The notes: generated by a model from the sequence alone, not told the origin. DNA of 39,560 nucleotides from Bacilli bacterium (GCA_918219625.1 CAKJXT010000091.1:1-39560), one strand, 5' to 3'; numbered from the stretch's first letter, positions 1 to 8,336 are shown. Translations and numbers: made by a program.

Positions 1-1173
1 GAAGTAGACGAAATATGTCTATACAACAGTGCTAAAATACTAAAAGCATTCCAAGATAATAAAGTAGCAGAAGCACACTTCAATGAAACAACGGGATATG
101 GTTATAATGATATTGGAAGAGACACAATAGAAGATATCTATAAAGATATATTTAAAGCAGAAGATGCACTAGTAAGAGGTCAATTTATATCAGGATCACA
201 CGCATTAACAGTCGCACTATTCGCACTATTAAGACCAAACGATACAATGCTATCAATAACTGGAAAACCATATGATACACTAGATGAAGTAATAGGAATA
301 GAAAATAATAATAGTTCACTAAAATCATTTAACATAAACTATGAACAAATAGACTTAATAGACAATGACTTTGACTATGAAAAAATAAAAGAAGTAATAA
401 CAAATAAAAAAATAAAACTAATTGAAATACAAAGATCAAAAGGATACTCAACAAGAAAGAGTATAACACTAGACAAAGTAGAAAAAGTAATAAAATTTAT
501 AAAAGAAATAGATAAAGAAATAATAATTATGATAGATAACTGCTACTGTGAATTAGTAACTACAAAAGAACCAACAGAAGTAGGAGCAGACATAGTAGTA
601 GGATCACTAATAAAAAACCTAGGTGGAGGAATCGCACCAAATGGAGCATACATAGTAGGAAAAAAAGAATTAATAAAACTATGCGCAGAAAGACTAACAC
701 TACCAGGAGAAGGAAAAGAAGTAGGGCCAACACTAGGAATAAACAAACAATTCTTACAAGGACTATACTTAGCTCCAAAAGTAGTATCAAATGCCCTAAA
801 AACAGCTATTCTAACAAGTAAAGTACTAGAAACACTAGGATATCAAGTAGAACCTAAGTACAATGAACCAAGAGCAGATATAGTACAAAATATAATATTT
901 AATGATGAAAACAAACTAATAAAATACTGCCAAGGAATACAATCAGGTTCAGCAGTAGACTCATATGTAGAACCAGTTCCATGGGATATGCCAGGATATA
1001 CAAGTAAAGTAATAATGGCAGCAGGAACATTCACACAAGGATCATCAATTGAACTATCATGTGATGGTCCAATAAGACCACCTTATATAGCATATCAACA
1101 AGGAAGTCTAACATACGAATATGGAAAAATAGGACTAGCAAAAGCAATAGAAAGGTTAGAAGGAAATGATTAA
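1..1173 (+). CDS. PLP-dependent methionine gamma-lyase/YnbB-like protein (5' end outside window)
   Basis: The reading frame is open from base 1, so the gene begins upstream; 390 codons are visible, with perhaps 20-30 N-terminal residues missing. It resembles the Firmicutes 'aluminium resistance'/methionine gamma-lyase-related family (Bacillus YnbB), a fold-type I PLP enzyme. The likely Schiff-base lysine lies in the GSLIKN-LGGG block (codon 205 of the visible frame), preceded by the IDNCY segment expected near the cofactor Asp. The C-terminal SYVEPVPWDMPGY and GSSIELSCDGP blocks also look typical. The biochemical role of the family is poorly settled; lyase activity on a sulfur amino acid is inferred. 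Its last codons overlap the start of the next gene, so the two are probably translated together. Confidence 0.85.
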   Translation, partial: EVDEICLYNSAKILKAFQDNKVAEAHFNETTGYGYNDIGRDTIEDIYKDIFKAEDALVRGQFISGSHALTVALFALLRPNDTMLSITGKPYDTLDEVIGIENNNSSLKSFNINYEQIDLIDNDFDYEKIKEVITNKKIKLIEIQRSKGYSTRKSITLDKVEKVIKFIKEIDKEIIIMIDNCYCELVTTKEPTEVGADIVVGSLIKNLGGGIAPNGAYIVGKKELIKLCAERLTLPGEGKEVGPTLGINKQFLQGLYLAPKVVSNALKTAILTSKVLETLGYQVEPKYNEPRADIVQNIIFNDENKLIKYCQGIQSGSAVDSYVEPVPWDMPGYTSKVIMAAGTFTQGSSIELSCDGPIRPPYIAYQQGSLTYEYGKIGLAKAIERLEGND

Positions 1174-1465
1174 AACAACAAAACAAGATGATATTGATAC
1201 ACTATTAGATGAGTTGGGAATATCACTAAATATAGAAAAAACACAACTAAAACAAAGAAAAAATGGACTTCTTCTATCAGATGAACAAATAGAAATATTA
1301 AAAAACCATAATATAAACTATGAAGAGTATCAAACTCTATCAAGTCTAATATTCGCAATAGAAGAATACATAAACGATGTACAAGGATATATGGATATAA
1401 CAGACATAGATGAACTAGAAAAACAACTTGCAGAACAACAATACTATAATAATACAGATAAATAA
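1166..1465 (+). CDS. Small conserved-looking hypothetical protein, 99 aa
   Basis: The ATG lies inside the last codons of the upstream lyase gene (8-nt overlap), the usual sign of translational coupling. The protein is acidic, lacks a signal peptide or membrane segment, and is predicted mostly helical. A central stretch around residues 33-70 (LLLSDEQIEIL followed by a helix with FAIEEYIND) looks like a compact helical domain. I do not recognise the family. A terminator follows directly, so this is the last gene of the operon that starts outside the window. The intact frame, overlap and codon use matching its neighbours support a real gene. Confidence 0.7.
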   Translation: MIKTTKQDDIDTLLDELGISLNIEKTQLKQRKNGLLLSDEQIEILKNHNINYEEYQTLSSLIFAIEEYINDVQGYMDITDIDELEKQLAEQQYYNNTDK

Positions 1466-1488
1466 AGTGTAGACAACTACACTTTTTT
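1465..1488 (+). terminator. Rho-independent terminator after the lyase operon
   Basis: Perfect 8-bp stem AAGTGTAG/CTACACTT with a 4-nt loop (ACAA), running into six T residues. It begins at the stop codon of the 99-aa gene. Confidence 0.85.
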
Positions 1489-1497
1489 AAATAAATA

Positions 1498-1526
1498 TAG
1501 ACACAAATTCAACAAAAGAGTATAAT
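1498..1526 (+). promoter_or_regulatory. Sigma-A-type promoter for the cysteine desulfurase-ttcA operon
   Basis: -35 TAGACA (1498-1503), 17-nt spacer, -10 TATAAT (1521-1526). The predicted transcript starts near 1533, just upstream of the Shine-Dalgarno site at 1541-1550. Confidence 0.7.
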
Positions 1527-1555
1527 GTAAACATGAATTAAAGGAAGTGAGCAAA

Positions 1556-2689
1556 ATGATATACTTAGACCATGCTGCAAACACAAAAGTTGACAAAGAA
1601 GTATTAGATAAATACTATGATACAGCGTTAAACTACTATGGTAATCCAAATGGAAACCATGCATTTGCTAAAAAATCCCAAAAACTAATAGAAGAATCAA
1701 CAAATACAATCGCAAAAGCACTAAATATACTACCAGAAGAAATAATATATACTAGTGGCGCAACAGAATCAAATAACCTAGCGATAAAAGGAATATGCGA
1801 AAGATATAAAAACTATGGAAAACATATACTAGTAAGCTGTCTAGAACACACATCAATAATCGCATCAGCAACAGTAATGCAAGAACTTGGATTTGAAGTA
1901 GAACTAATACCAGTAGACAAAAACGGATTAGTAAACATAGAAACACTAAAACAAATGATAAGAAAAGACACAATCTTAGTAAGTGTATGCTCAGTAGATA
2001 GCGAACTAGGACTAGTTCAACCAATAGAAGAAATAGGGAAATTACTAAAAGACTATCCAAATATATACTTTCACTCAGATGCATCACAATCAATTGGAAA
2101 AGTAACAATAGACTATAAAGATGTAGACCTAATAACAATCGCTCCACACAAATTCTATGGAACAAATGATATGGGAATGTTAATAAAGAAGAAAGAAGTA
2201 AGCCTAAAACCAATAATAAGCGGTGGAAGATCAACAACAGTATATAGAAGTGGAACACCAAATGTACCAGGAATAGCCGCAACTGCATGCGCACTAAAAA
2301 AGGCAATAAAAAATCAAAAAGAAAGATATGAATATGTAAAAAAACTAAATAAAATAATAACAGACTATCTAAAACAATATGACTTTATACATATAAACAA
2401 TACAGAAGCATCAATGCCATTTACAATGAACTTCAGTATAAAAGGAATAAAATCACAAGATGTAGTTGATTACTTAAGTAGTAAAGAAATATACCTATCA
2501 AGTAAAACATCATGCTGCCCTATTGGAACACCATCAAAACTAATATATGCTCTAACAAAAGACAAATCACTCGCATCAACATCTATTAGACTAAGTGTAT
2601 CACATACAACAACTGAAGAAGAAATAAATGAATTCATAAATGTATTTGATAACTATTTAAAGGAATTAAAAAACAATGGAAAAATATAA
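1556..2689 (+). CDS. Cysteine desulfurase (NifS/IscS family)
   Basis: Class V aminotransferase-fold PLP enzyme that takes sulfur from cysteine as a protein persulfide for Fe-S clusters or tRNA thiolation. Visible hallmarks: N-terminal MIYLDHAANT, SGATESNN (67-74), EHTS with the cofactor-stacking His98, HSDASQSIGK with Asp175, and the Schiff-base lysine in APHKFYG (Lys199). The catalytic loop reads SSKTSCCPIG with adjacent cysteines at 320-321. ATG at 1556 is chosen over the in-frame GTG at 1547 because that GTG is part of the Shine-Dalgarno sequence AAGGAAGTGA, which is 5 nt from the ATG. The TtcA-like gene overlaps its 3' end by 14 nt, so this enzyme is the likely sulfur donor for that tRNA thiolase (inference). 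Confidence 0.92.
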   Translation: MIYLDHAANTKVDKEVLDKYYDTALNYYGNPNGNHAFAKKSQKLIEESTNTIAKALNILPEEIIYTSGATESNNLAIKGICERYKNYGKHILVSCLEHTSIIASATVMQELGFEVELIPVDKNGLVNIETLKQMIRKDTILVSVCSVDSELGLVQPIEEIGKLLKDYPNIYFHSDASQSIGKVTIDYKDVDLITIAPHKFYGTNDMGMLIKKKEVSLKPIISGGRSTTVYRSGTPNVPGIAATACALKKAIKNQKERYEYVKKLNKIITDYLKQYDFIHINNTEASMPFTMNFSIKGIKSQDVVDYLSSKEIYLSSKTSCCPIGTPSKLIYALTKDKSLASTSIRLSVSHTTTEEEINEFINVFDNYLKELKNNGKI

Positions 2690-3506
2690 AGAAATAGAAC
2701 AAAGTATAATAAAAAAATATAGAAAAGAAATATGGTCAAAATTTATAAGAGCAGTACAAAACTATAATCTAATAGAAGAAAACGACAATATAATGGTATG
2801 TATTAGTGGTGGAAAAGACTCATTCCTACTCGCAAAATGTGTACAAGAAATAAAAAGACATGGAAAAATAAACTTTAACGCACACTATGTAGTAATGGAT
2901 CCAGGATACAATGAATACAATAAAAACTTTATACTAGATAACGCAAAAATACTAAACGTACCAATAGAAATGTTTGAAAGTAATATATTCGATGTAGTCG
3001 CAACGATAGAAACAAAAAGTCCATGCTACATGTGTGCAAGAATGAGAAGAGGATACCTATACAATAAAGCAAAAGAACTAGGATGTAATAAAATTGCACT
3101 AGGACATCACTTCGATGATGTAATAGAAACAACACTACTTTCAATGTTATATGGATCAGAAATAAAAACAATGATGCCAAAACTACACAGTGAAAACTAT
3201 GAAGGATTAGAACTAATAAGACCGCTATATCTAGTAAAAGAACAAGATATAATCTCATGGAAAAAATACAATGAACTAACATTCATAAACTGTGCATGTA
3301 GATTTACAGAAGGATGTTCACTAATAAATGATGGAACAAGCAAAAGAAAAGAAATAAAAGAATTAATAAAAAATCTAAGAAAAATAAATAAAAATGTCGA
3401 CTACAATATATTTAAAGCAATGGATAACATAAACTTAAATTGTGTATTAGGAACAAAAAAAGATGGAATATACAAAAGCTTCCTAGATGAATATAATAAC
3501 AAATAA
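2676..3506 (+). CDS. TtcA-like tRNA 2-thiolation PP-loop ATPase
   Basis: 276-aa PP-loop protein of the TtcA/TtuA superfamily, which adenylates a tRNA base and replaces oxygen with sulfur. The ATP-binding motif is SGGKDS (44-49). A CYMC pair (Cys117, Cys120) and a later cysteine group (Cys206, Cys208, Cys214) could hold the Fe-S cluster used by TtcA. GHHFDDVIETT (143-153) is a very typical block of the family. The start overlaps the cysteine desulfurase gene by 14 nt, so sulfur donor and thiolase are co-expressed. TtcA acts on C32 of some tRNAs in E. coli; the target here cannot be told from sequence, and a broader function in the family is possible. A terminator follows. Confidence 0.85.
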   Translation: MEKYKEIEQSIIKKYRKEIWSKFIRAVQNYNLIEENDNIMVCISGGKDSFLLAKCVQEIKRHGKINFNAHYVVMDPGYNEYNKNFILDNAKILNVPIEMFESNIFDVVATIETKSPCYMCARMRRGYLYNKAKELGCNKIALGHHFDDVIETTLLSMLYGSEIKTMMPKLHSENYEGLELIRPLYLVKEQDIISWKKYNELTFINCACRFTEGCSLINDGTSKRKEIKELIKNLRKINKNVDYNIFKAMDNINLNCVLGTKKDGIYKSFLDEYNNK

Positions 3507-3582
3507 ACATGTTCAAAACTATACTTATGAACATGTTTTTTTCAAACCAAAAAACTTTTGAACATATAATCTAATGGTGATA
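3501..3582 (+). repeat. Spacer repeat, copy A (direct repeat with 7533-7613)
   Basis: 82-nt spacer just after ttcA. Its first 18 nt and last 30 nt (3553-3582) are identical to those of copy B at 7533-7613, and the two copies have almost the same length; the middles have diverged. Copy A carries an intact terminator hairpin, then TATAAT and GGTGAT as in the cwlD leader, but here followed only by a six-codon frame (3582-3602), which is itself a perfect inverted repeat. Each copy also has 10-nt inverted ends (ATGTTCAAAA and TTTTGAACAT). Confidence 0.85.
3506..3543 (+). terminator. Rho-independent terminator after ttcA
   Basis: Perfect 10-bp stem AACATGTTCA (3506-3515) and TGAACATGTT (3528-3537), followed by a run of T. 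The right arm is lost in the copy B spacer. Confidence 0.8.
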
Positions 3583-3628
3583 TGATATTAAAAATATCAT
3601 AAGTAGTAAAAAAATGTATGAACTAATT

Positions 3629-5119
3629 TTATATCTCAATTTTTAAAATACTATGTTTTTTCATATTACTTAAAGCATTTTCAATTTTATTTTTAATATT
3701 AATATCAAATTTAGGGTTAGACTCTATCAAGTTTTTATATTTTTGAATATTATAATCGTCATTTTTTGATACATAATAACATAACAAATACATTTGAGAA
3801 TCTATTAATTTATCAGATGATTCAATTAATAATTCAACTGCTTTATCCTCATCCTTTTCAATACCTACTTCATAATTACCATACATATAAAAATATATAG
3901 CCAAATTATATTTCGCGTAATTTTCTAAATAATCAATTGGAACTTCAAGAGCCTTATTATAATATTCAAAAGCCTTTTTTAAATCTGTATCTGTTCCAAT
4001 ACCTAATCTATACATCTCACCAACTTTATTGCAAGCCCAACTTTCTTCTAAATTTGCACTCTTTAAATATAATTCAAAAGCTTTGTTATATTCTCCCTTA
4101 TTCTCATAAATTTTACCTAAGTTATTAAAAGCATACACAAAATCATGTGAAGCTGCACGCTCAAAATAATTGATTGCTTTCTTCTCATCACCATTTTTAA
4201 GATAGAATTGTCCTAAAACATTTAAACACGCAATATTATTAAGCTCTTCAGCTTTTTTTAAATATTCTAATCCTTTATTTATGTCGAAATCAGAACAATT
4301 TCCAACCAAGCCTTCAACTAACATTCTACCAGATATATAATTAGCCCTAGGATGATTAAAACTAGCGGCCTTAGAAAAATATTCAAATGCAATATTATAT
4401 CTAGGAATACCAGTCATTTTTCCAAGATACTCAGATAAACCAAGTTCAAACAAAGCATATGGATTATTTTTTTTTGCTAATTGCTTAATAGTATAGTCAT
4501 AATTTATTCCATCACCGAATAGCATATTCAAATAATCCTTCAAACTTTCAAATGATATATTTGTATTATAAAGAATATTCTCTAATTTATCATTTATTTC
4601 ATCACTTATATATATAGGTTGTTTGTGCTCCAGTATTATATATAATAAACACTCAGTGATACAACTATATAAATCATTTTGATTGATATAATTATGTAAT
4701 TTATTTGAGAAATTATCTGATACTTTGTTATCATTTTTTGAAATGTTATAAAGGGAAATACAAACATTTTTTAGACTCACATTATTATTTATATCAGTAA
4801 TAGATTTATTATCGTCAATCATTCCCATTAAAAGACATACTATTTTACTAACAATTGGTAAGAAAAACATACGATTCTTTTCATATCTAACTTTAAAATC
4901 TAAATATATATCCTTATAATCATCACTTATAGATCTAGCTCCTATACAATAATTATTTATAGTAGATTCATTAACGCTATCGATATTAAATAAAACGCAA
5001 AAAATTTCTGACTGGCTTGCAAGATGTTTATTTACAGAATTCTTTTTCATAATCTGAACAAAATTACCTAATGATAACTGATTCATATTATTATTCATTT
5101 TAATAAACTTTTTCTCCAT
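3629..5119 (-). CDS. SEL1/TPR-like repeat protein with possible N-terminal HTH
   Basis: 496-aa soluble protein with no signal peptide. Residues about 219-440 are Sel1-like (TPR-related) repeats, seen as recurring units such as ALFELGLSEYLG, AFEYFSKAASFNHPRA, AINYFERAASHDFVYA and AFEYYNKAL. Residues about 31-65 (HLASQSEIFCVLF then VNESTINNYCIGARSI) look like a helix-turn-helix of the phage-repressor kind. HTH plus helical repeats is the layout of RNPP-type regulators, but this assignment is by eye only. The gene is the only minus-strand gene in the first 13 kb and is divergent from alr across a 135-bp spacer. ATG at 5119 has GGTGAT 3 nt upstream. A regulator of the alr-alaA operon is the leading idea; a plain scaffold protein is the alternative. 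Confidence 0.75.
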   Translation of the reverse strand: MEKKFIKMNNNMNQLSLGNFVQIMKKNSVNKHLASQSEIFCVLFNIDSVNESTINNYCIGARSISDDYKDIYLDFKVRYEKNRMFFLPIVSKIVCLLMGMIDDNKSITDINNNVSLKNVCISLYNISKNDNKVSDNFSNKLHNYINQNDLYSCITECLLYIILEHKQPIYISDEINDKLENILYNTNISFESLKDYLNMLFGDGINYDYTIKQLAKKNNPYALFELGLSEYLGKMTGIPRYNIAFEYFSKAASFNHPRANYISGRMLVEGLVGNCSDFDINKGLEYLKKAEELNNIACLNVLGQFYLKNGDEKKAINYFERAASHDFVYAFNNLGKIYENKGEYNKAFELYLKSANLEESWACNKVGEMYRLGIGTDTDLKKAFEYYNKALEVPIDYLENYAKYNLAIYFYMYGNYEVGIEKDEDKAVELLIESSDKLIDSQMYLLCYYVSKNDDYNIQKYKNLIESNPKFDINIKNKIENALSNMKKHSILKIEI

Positions 5120-5254
5120 AAAATCACCACAATAATTATATCATCGGGAAATTACTGAGTCAAATAATGATAAACGGGTAATAATATATATGGTATTTTT
5201 TTTTATCTAATCTATAATTTAATTAAACAGGAAAAAACTGTAGGAGGTATATTT
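5120..5254. promoter_or_regulatory. Divergent control region between the SEL1-repeat gene and alr
   Basis: 135-bp spacer. For the minus-strand gene there is a full promoter (5135-5163). For alr there is a -10 TATAAT (5213-5218) with no clear -35, and a strong Shine-Dalgarno site TAGGAGGT (5241-5248), 6 nt before the ATG. Two similar 10-mers, CGGGAAATTA (5145-5154) and CGGGTAATAA (5175-5184), lie 30 bp apart. The first is inside the minus-strand promoter spacer and the second just beyond its -35, as expected for operators of an autoregulator (inference). Confidence 0.55.
5135..5163 (-). promoter_or_regulatory. Promoter of the SEL1-repeat gene
   Basis: On the minus strand: -35 TTGACT (5158-5163), 17-nt spacer, -10 TATAAT (5135-5140). 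GGTGAT starts only 6 nt after the -10, so the leader is very short. Confidence 0.8.
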
Positions 5255-6307
5255 ATGAATAATGAAAATAATTACAATATAATAAATATCAAAAACATAA
5301 AGGGAAATATTAACCTAATAAAAGAAAGATACAATACATACAAATATTACATGGCAGTAGTAAAGGCAAATTGTTATGGATTTGGATATAAAGAAATATG
5401 TAAAAGAATAGAAAATCAGATATCATACTTCGTAGTAACTACATTAGATGAAGCAATAAAACTAAGAAAGATAACAAAGAAATCAATACTATGCTTAGGA
5501 ATAATTAATAATGAAAACCTAGAAATATGTAAAGAAAATAATATAACAATTACAATTCCAAACTATGAATATTTAAAAAATCTAGACATAAACAAACTAA
5601 AAAGAATAAAAGTACATATTAAAGTAAATACAGGAATGAATCGTCTTGGAATAAAAACAGAAGAAGAATTTGATAAAACTTATAACTATCTTATAAATAA
5701 AAACATAAATATAGAAGGAATATATACACATATTTACAATGCATCAAATAAAAAAACATCAAATAATCAAATAAAAAAATTTGAAAAAATTACAAAGAAT
5801 GTAAATTTAAAAAATATTAAAATCGTACATCTATTTGCAAGCGATGCAACAAAAAATATACAAAAACCAGTTTATGCTAATGGAATAAGAATGGGAATAA
5901 ATATGTATGGTTTAGGAGAAGAAAACTTATTATCATGTTTTCAAGTAAAAAGTAAGATCACACAAATAAATGAACTTCAACAAGGAGAAACATTAGGATA
6001 TAATGGAACATTTACAGCAATTAATAATACAAAGATAGCAGTTATACCACTTGGATATTATAATGGTATAACAAGAAATTATAAAGGAATGTATGTATAT
6101 ATAAAAAATAAAAAATATGAAATTGTAGGAAATATATGTATGAACATGATGTTTATAAAAGTAGATGATACTGTAAAAGTAGGGGACACAGTTTATATAA
6201 TTAAAGACAACAATCACATAAGAGATATAGCAAAACACACAAATACAATAACATATGAAATAATATGCAATATAGATAATAAAATACCAAAAGAATATAT
6301 TATCTAA
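5255..6307 (+). CDS. alr: Alanine racemase
   Basis: Fold-type III PLP enzyme that makes D-alanine for peptidoglycan. The PLP lysine is in AVVKANCYGFG (Lys37), the family's AVVKANAYGHG motif. The second catalytic base is the Tyr of GYYNG (Tyr268), matching GYADG. MNRLGI (Arg130) and IRMGINMYG (Arg212) match the cofactor- and substrate-contact blocks. In the ICMDQ block near the C-terminus, Asp is replaced by Asn (ICMNM, Asn297), a change at a position that normally helps shape the active site. The protein has 350 residues, slightly short for the family. TAGGAGGT precedes the ATG by 6 nt. The alaA gene begins 13 nt downstream, giving a two-gene operon from pyruvate to D-alanine. Confidence 0.9.
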   Translation: MNNENNYNIINIKNIKGNINLIKERYNTYKYYMAVVKANCYGFGYKEICKRIENQISYFVVTTLDEAIKLRKITKKSILCLGIINNENLEICKENNITITIPNYEYLKNLDINKLKRIKVHIKVNTGMNRLGIKTEEEFDKTYNYLINKNINIEGIYTHIYNASNKKTSNNQIKKFEKITKNVNLKNIKIVHLFASDATKNIQKPVYANGIRMGINMYGLGEENLLSCFQVKSKITQINELQQGETLGYNGTFTAINNTKIAVIPLGYYNGITRNYKGMYVYIKNKKYEIVGNICMNMMFIKVDDTVKVGDTVYIIKDNNHIRDIAKHTNTITYEIICNIDNKIPKEYII

Positions 6308-6320
6308 AGTAGGGGGAAAT

Positions 6321-7538
6321 ATGAAAAAAATTAAGAAATCAAATAAACTGAAAAATGTAAAATATGAAATTAGAGGAAAAGTATTAGAAGAAGCAAATAA
6401 ATTAGAAAAAGAAGGAAAAGAAATATTAAAGTTAAATATTGGAAATCCTGCAGCTTTCGGTTTAAAAGCACCATATAAATTAATAGATTGTATGAAAGAT
6501 AATTTAGAAGACAGTGAAGGATATTCTGATTCAAAAGGATTAAAAAAAGCAAGGAACGCAATAATAAAATATTATGAAACAAAAAATGTATATAATCTTA
6601 CGACAGAAGACATTTATATAGGAAATGGAGTAAGTGAATTAATACTTATGTCTATGCAAGGATTATTAAATAAAAATGATGAAATACTTGTTCCTATGCC
6701 AGACTACCCGTTGTGGACTGCATCCATAAATCTTTCGGGTGGTAAAGCAATTCATTATATATGTGATGAAGAAAATGAATGGTATCCAGATATTGAAGAT
6801 ATAAAAAATAAAATAACTAAAAAAACAAAAGGAATAGTTATAATAAATCCAAATAATCCAACAGGAGCCTTATATCCAAAGGAAATATTAAAAAAGATAA
6901 TAGAAATATCAAAAGAAAATAATATGATAATATTTTCAGATGAAATATATGACAGACTCATATATGATGATTTAGAACATATATCAATTGCGTCATTAAC
7001 AAACGATGTACCAATAATAACATTTAGTGGACTATCAAAATCACATATGTTAGCAGGATTTAGAATTGGCTGGATGTGTTTAACAGGTAACAAAGAAATC
7101 ATTGAAGATTACATTACAGGACTTAACCTATTGTCATCAATGAGACTCTGTGCAAATGTACCAGGCCAAAGTATAATAGAAAAAGCAATAAAAGATAATG
7201 AGAATACAAAAGATCTGTTAAAAAAAGGTGGAAGATTATATGAACAAAGAGAATATATTTACAATAGACTCAATAGCATTCCTGGTATAACAGCAGTAAA
7301 ACCAAAAGCATCATTTTATATATTTCCAAAAATAGATGTAAAAAGATTTAATATAAAAAATGATGAAAAATTTTCATTAGATTTTTTAAAAGAAAAAAAC
7401 ACATTGGTTATAAATGGAAAAGGATTTAATTGGAAAGAGGATAATCATTTTAGAATAGTATATTTAGCAGATATAGAAAAATTAAAATATGCAATGGACA
7501 ATTTAGAAGAATTTCTGAGTACATATAAACAAAAATAA
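6321..7538 (+). CDS. alaA: Alanine transaminase (AlaA/YfbQ type)
   Basis: Class I PLP aminotransferase, 405 aa, strikingly close to E. coli AlaA (YfbQ) over its length: the N-terminal KLKNVKYEIRGKVLEEA, GNPAAFG, EDIYIGNGVSELI, PMPDYPLWTA, INPNNPTGA and SMRLCANVPGQ blocks all match the remembered E. coli sequence. The PLP lysine is in FSGLSKSH (Lys240); the cofactor Asp and Tyr are in SDEIYD (207-211). It converts pyruvate plus glutamate to L-alanine plus 2-oxoglutarate. Lying 13 nt after alr, it can feed the racemase directly. Its stop codon is followed by copy B of the repeated spacer, which has no intact terminator, so read-through into cwlD is possible. Confidence 0.9.
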   Translation: MKKIKKSNKLKNVKYEIRGKVLEEANKLEKEGKEILKLNIGNPAAFGLKAPYKLIDCMKDNLEDSEGYSDSKGLKKARNAIIKYYETKNVYNLTTEDIYIGNGVSELILMSMQGLLNKNDEILVPMPDYPLWTASINLSGGKAIHYICDEENEWYPDIEDIKNKITKKTKGIVIINPNNPTGALYPKEILKKIIEISKENNMIIFSDEIYDRLIYDDLEHISIASLTNDVPIITFSGLSKSHMLAGFRIGWMCLTGNKEIIEDYITGLNLLSSMRLCANVPGQSIIEKAIKDNENTKDLLKKGGRLYEQREYIYNRLNSIPGITAVKPKASFYIFPKIDVKRFNIKNDEKFSLDFLKEKNTLVINGKGFNWKEDNHFRIVYLADIEKLKYAMDNLEEFLSTYKQK

Positions 7539-7613
7539 ACATGTTCAAAAACCCACTTATGCACACACTTACACAAAAATATGAACTTTTGAACATATAA
7601 TCTAATGGTGATA
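7533..7613 (+). repeat. Spacer repeat, copy B, carrying the cwlD -10 and ribosome site
   Basis: 81-nt homologue of copy A (3501-3582). It keeps the first 18 and last 30 nt exactly. The last part contains TATAAT (7596-7601) and GGTGAT (7608-7613), followed after 3 nt by the cwlD ATG. The terminator right arm seen in copy A has decayed here. Confidence 0.85.
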
Positions 7614-7615
7614 AA

Positions 7616-8266
7616 ATGTTAAAATATAAAATGCACATACTTTTTCTATTTATAGTAACTTTATGCACATTTACATTTGTAAGTGCAGAAGAGCCAATAC
7701 TAAAAAATAAAACAATCTACATAGATCCAGGACATGGAGGAAGAGACCCAGGAGCAATATACAAAGATATAAAAGAATCAGATATAAATCTACAAATATC
7801 CAAATATTTACAAAGAGAACTAGAAAACAACGGTGCAAAAGTCTACTTAACAAGAATAGGAGACTATGACTTATCAGAAAACAATGCAAGAAACCATAAA
7901 AAAAACGATCTAACAGCTAGAGCAAGACTAATAAATGAATCAAACTGTGACATGTATTTATCAATACATCTTAACTCAGATCCTTCACCAACATGGAATG
8001 GAATGCAAATATTTTATACAGATAATAATGAAAAAAACAAAGAAATAGCAGAAACTATAAAAGAACAATTAAAACTAAAAAGAAAAACAAAAGAATTAAA
8101 AGATATGTACTTATTTGAAAAAATAAATCAACCAGGAATACTAATAGAAGCAGGATTTATAAGTAATCCTAATGATAGATATAAACTGAAACAACCAAAT
8201 TATCAACAAGAACTATCAAAAAACATAACAAACGGAATAATAGAATACTTTAAAAAAGACATGTAA
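7616..8266 (+). CDS. cwlD: N-acetylmuramoyl-L-alanine amidase, CwlD-like
   Basis: 216-aa Amidase_3 zinc enzyme with an N-terminal signal segment (about 1-24, ending near VSAEE). The zinc and catalytic residues expected for the family are visible: His40 in IDPGHGG, Glu54, His118 in SIHLN, Glu178 in IEAGF. The blocks DMYLSIHLNS, WNGMQIFY and LFEKINQPGILIEAGFISNP align well with Bacillus CwlD, which removes the stem peptide before muramic-lactam formation in the spore cortex. Start chosen by GGTGAT 3 nt upstream of the ATG. A GerS/YdcC-type lipoprotein, which in Clostridioides difficile partners CwlD, is encoded at 35768-36760. A general cell-wall amidase role remains possible. Confidence 0.85.
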   Translation: MLKYKMHILFLFIVTLCTFTFVSAEEPILKNKTIYIDPGHGGRDPGAIYKDIKESDINLQISKYLQRELENNGAKVYLTRIGDYDLSENNARNHKKNDLTARARLINESNCDMYLSIHLNSDPSPTWNGMQIFYTDNNEKNKEIAETIKEQLKLKRKTKELKDMYLFEKINQPGILIEAGFISNPNDRYKLKQPNYQQELSKNITNGIIEYFKKDM

Positions 8267-8314
8267 ACTAAACAAAAAATATGAAAAATACAAGGTACAT
8301 AATAAAAAATGTGG

Positions 8315-8320
8315 TATAAT
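8315..8320 (+). promoter_or_regulatory. -10 element of the Abi_2-htrA operon
   Basis: TATAAT, 6 nt before GGTGAT and 16 nt before the ATG at 8337. No convincing -35. Transcription starting about 7 nt downstream would exclude the in-frame ATG at 8325 as the start. Confidence 0.55.
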
Positions 8321-8336
8321 TATAATGGTGATAAAA

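Noticed and set aside
3506..3566. LexA-type operator in the ATGTTCA/TGAACAT repeats of the spacer.
   Set aside because: The Firmicutes LexA box needs GAAC-N4-GTTC. Here the half-sites are too close (AACATGTT) or too far apart.
3582..3602. A six-codon gene after spacer copy A.
   Set aside because: There is no gap between GGTGAT and the ATG, unlike all other genes with this leader, and the segment is a perfect inverted repeat. It is better explained as decayed leader or a hairpin.
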